A DNA stretch of 7,945 bases from Muribaculaceae bacterium (lineage in GTDB: Bacteria > Bacteroidota > Bacteroidia > Bacteroidales > Muribaculaceae), in the NCBI GenBank assembly GCA_016302215.1, contig JAEDNZ010000088.1:1-7945 (forward strand), written 5' to 3'. Numbering within the stretch: position 1 is the first letter of the stretch; each line of letters begins with the position of its first letter. Shown in pieces: positions 7,377 to 7,945 of this stretch. The notes under the pieces were generated by a model. It was given only the letters and a program-made list of their open reading frames with translations. It searched no databases and was not told where the DNA came from. A program made the position numbers and the translations under genes.

Positions 7377-7378
7377 CA
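7374..7378 (-). promoter_or_regulatory. TGATG stop/start overlap, aminotransferase to mtaB
   Basis: On the minus strand the aminotransferase stop TGA (7378-7376) and the mtaB start ATG (7376-7374) share one base. Such overlaps usually mean re-initiation by terminating ribosomes and place the two genes in one transcript. Confidence 0.8.
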
Positions 7379-7945
7379 GAGAGCCGTGTCAGCGTAAGAG
7401 TTAATAATACGAGCTATCTGCGCGGCATCATCGGGCGATGTGCACTGCGCTATGGGCAGGCTCACCACGGTGTCGGCAATAGCCTGAGCGACAGGCAGAT
7501 GCAGATGAGCATAGCGCTCATAGCAGGGCTGGCGGTGTGGCGGCGTGGGATAGTTGACATCGGTGGCCACGCCGTGGTCAGCGAGGTAAGCTCTAAAAGC
7601 ATCACGCCGCGCCACCCGCACCACATACTGATGCCACACACAGTCGCCGGCGACGGCCGGCAGGGGCTTTACCACGGCTGGATTGGTGATTTGAGCATCG
7701 TAGATGCGCGCTAAGTTGTCGCGATAGTCACCGACAGCCACGGCATAGGGCAGCTTGACGCGAAGCATCGCGGCCTGTATGGGGTCGAGGCGGCAGTTAT
7801 AGCCTTGGTAAATGTTGTGATACCTGACGTCAGAGCCATAATTGCGCAGGGCGCGTATGGTGTGGGCCAGAGCGGTGTCGTCAGTTGTCACGGCTCCGGC
7901 ATCGCCCAATGCGCCTATATTTTTTGTAGGATAGAAGCTGAAGGC
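7376..7945 (-). CDS. DegT/DnrJ/EryC1/StrS sugar aminotransferase (5' part outside window)
   Basis: C-terminal 189 residues of a PLP-dependent aminotransferase that converts a keto group on a nucleotide sugar to an amino group. The frame is open through the right edge. The first visible residues, AFSFYPTKNIGALGDAGAV, contain the PLP-binding lysine (eighth visible codon). Then come RNYGSDVRYHNIYQGYNCRLDPIQAAMLRVKL, PTPPHRQPCY and VVSLPIAQ, all standard for the family. Family members have about 360-380 residues, so roughly half is missing. The GYNxRLDxIQAA pattern is shared with dTDP-3-keto-sugar transaminases of the FdtB/QdtB type, so a dTDP-3-amino-dideoxyhexose is a plausible product, but this is inference. 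It is the most upstream gene seen of the operon leading through mtaB and lpxL to the glycosyltransferase, so it may feed the same envelope glycan. Confidence 0.9.
   Translation of the reverse strand, partial: AFSFYPTKNIGALGDAGAVTTDDTALAHTIRALRNYGSDVRYHNIYQGYNCRLDPIQAAMLRVKLPYAVAVGDYRDNLARIYDAQITNPAVVKPLPAVAGDCVWHQYVVRVARRDAFRAYLADHGVATDVNYPTPPHRQPCYERYAHLHLPVAQAIADTVVSLPIAQCTSPDDAAQIARIINSYADTAL

Noticed and set aside
1..7945. Mobile element, CRISPR array, defence or toxin system
   Set aside because: Reading both strands, I found no transposase, integrase, direct-repeat/spacer array, restriction, toxin-antitoxin or phage-like gene. The intergenic spaces are all short and no abrupt change in composition was seen.

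Overview
This window looks like ordinary chromosome from a GC-rich member of the Bacteroidales. A Muribaculaceae-like gut bacterium is one possibility, but that placement is only an inference. The evidence is the promoter signature TAnnTTTG, used by Bacteroidetes instead of the usual -10 box, in front of three transcription units. A-rich leaders without Shine-Dalgarno sequences and several protein types typical of the phylum (DUF3667, Minpp-type phosphatase, MtaB) agree with this. All eight genes are chromosomal in character. I see no insertion sequence, prophage gene, integrase, CRISPR array, tRNA or rRNA. No stretch longer than about 110 bases lacks a gene.

Left part (1-2705, all minus strand): the replicative helicase gene dnaB, cut by the left edge just before its stop, with its own promoter. 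Upstream of it is a probable two-gene unit: a small TPR protein followed by a zinc-ribbon, multi-membrane-span DUF3667 protein of unknown function.

Middle (2706-4074): a compact intergenic region holds two divergent promoters whose -7 elements form a near-perfect inverted repeat. One reads left into the TPR/DUF3667 unit. The other reads right into an exported histidine acid phosphatase of the multiple inositol-polyphosphate phosphatase (Minpp, phytase) type.

Right part (4079-7945, all minus strand): a tightly packed run, in transcription order, of a DegT-family sugar aminotransferase (N-terminal half outside the window), the tRNA methylthiotransferase mtaB, an LpxL-type lipid A acyltransferase and a family 2 glycosyltransferase. 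Three of the four point to cell-envelope glycan or lipid A synthesis, and mtaB is the housekeeping tRNA-modification gene among them. The run converges on the phosphatase gene with only four bases between the stop codons.

I found no convincing new biological system. The items most worth a second look are the symmetrical divergent promoter, the TPR/DUF3667 pair, the Minpp-type phosphatase, and the TTG start of the glycosyltransferase.
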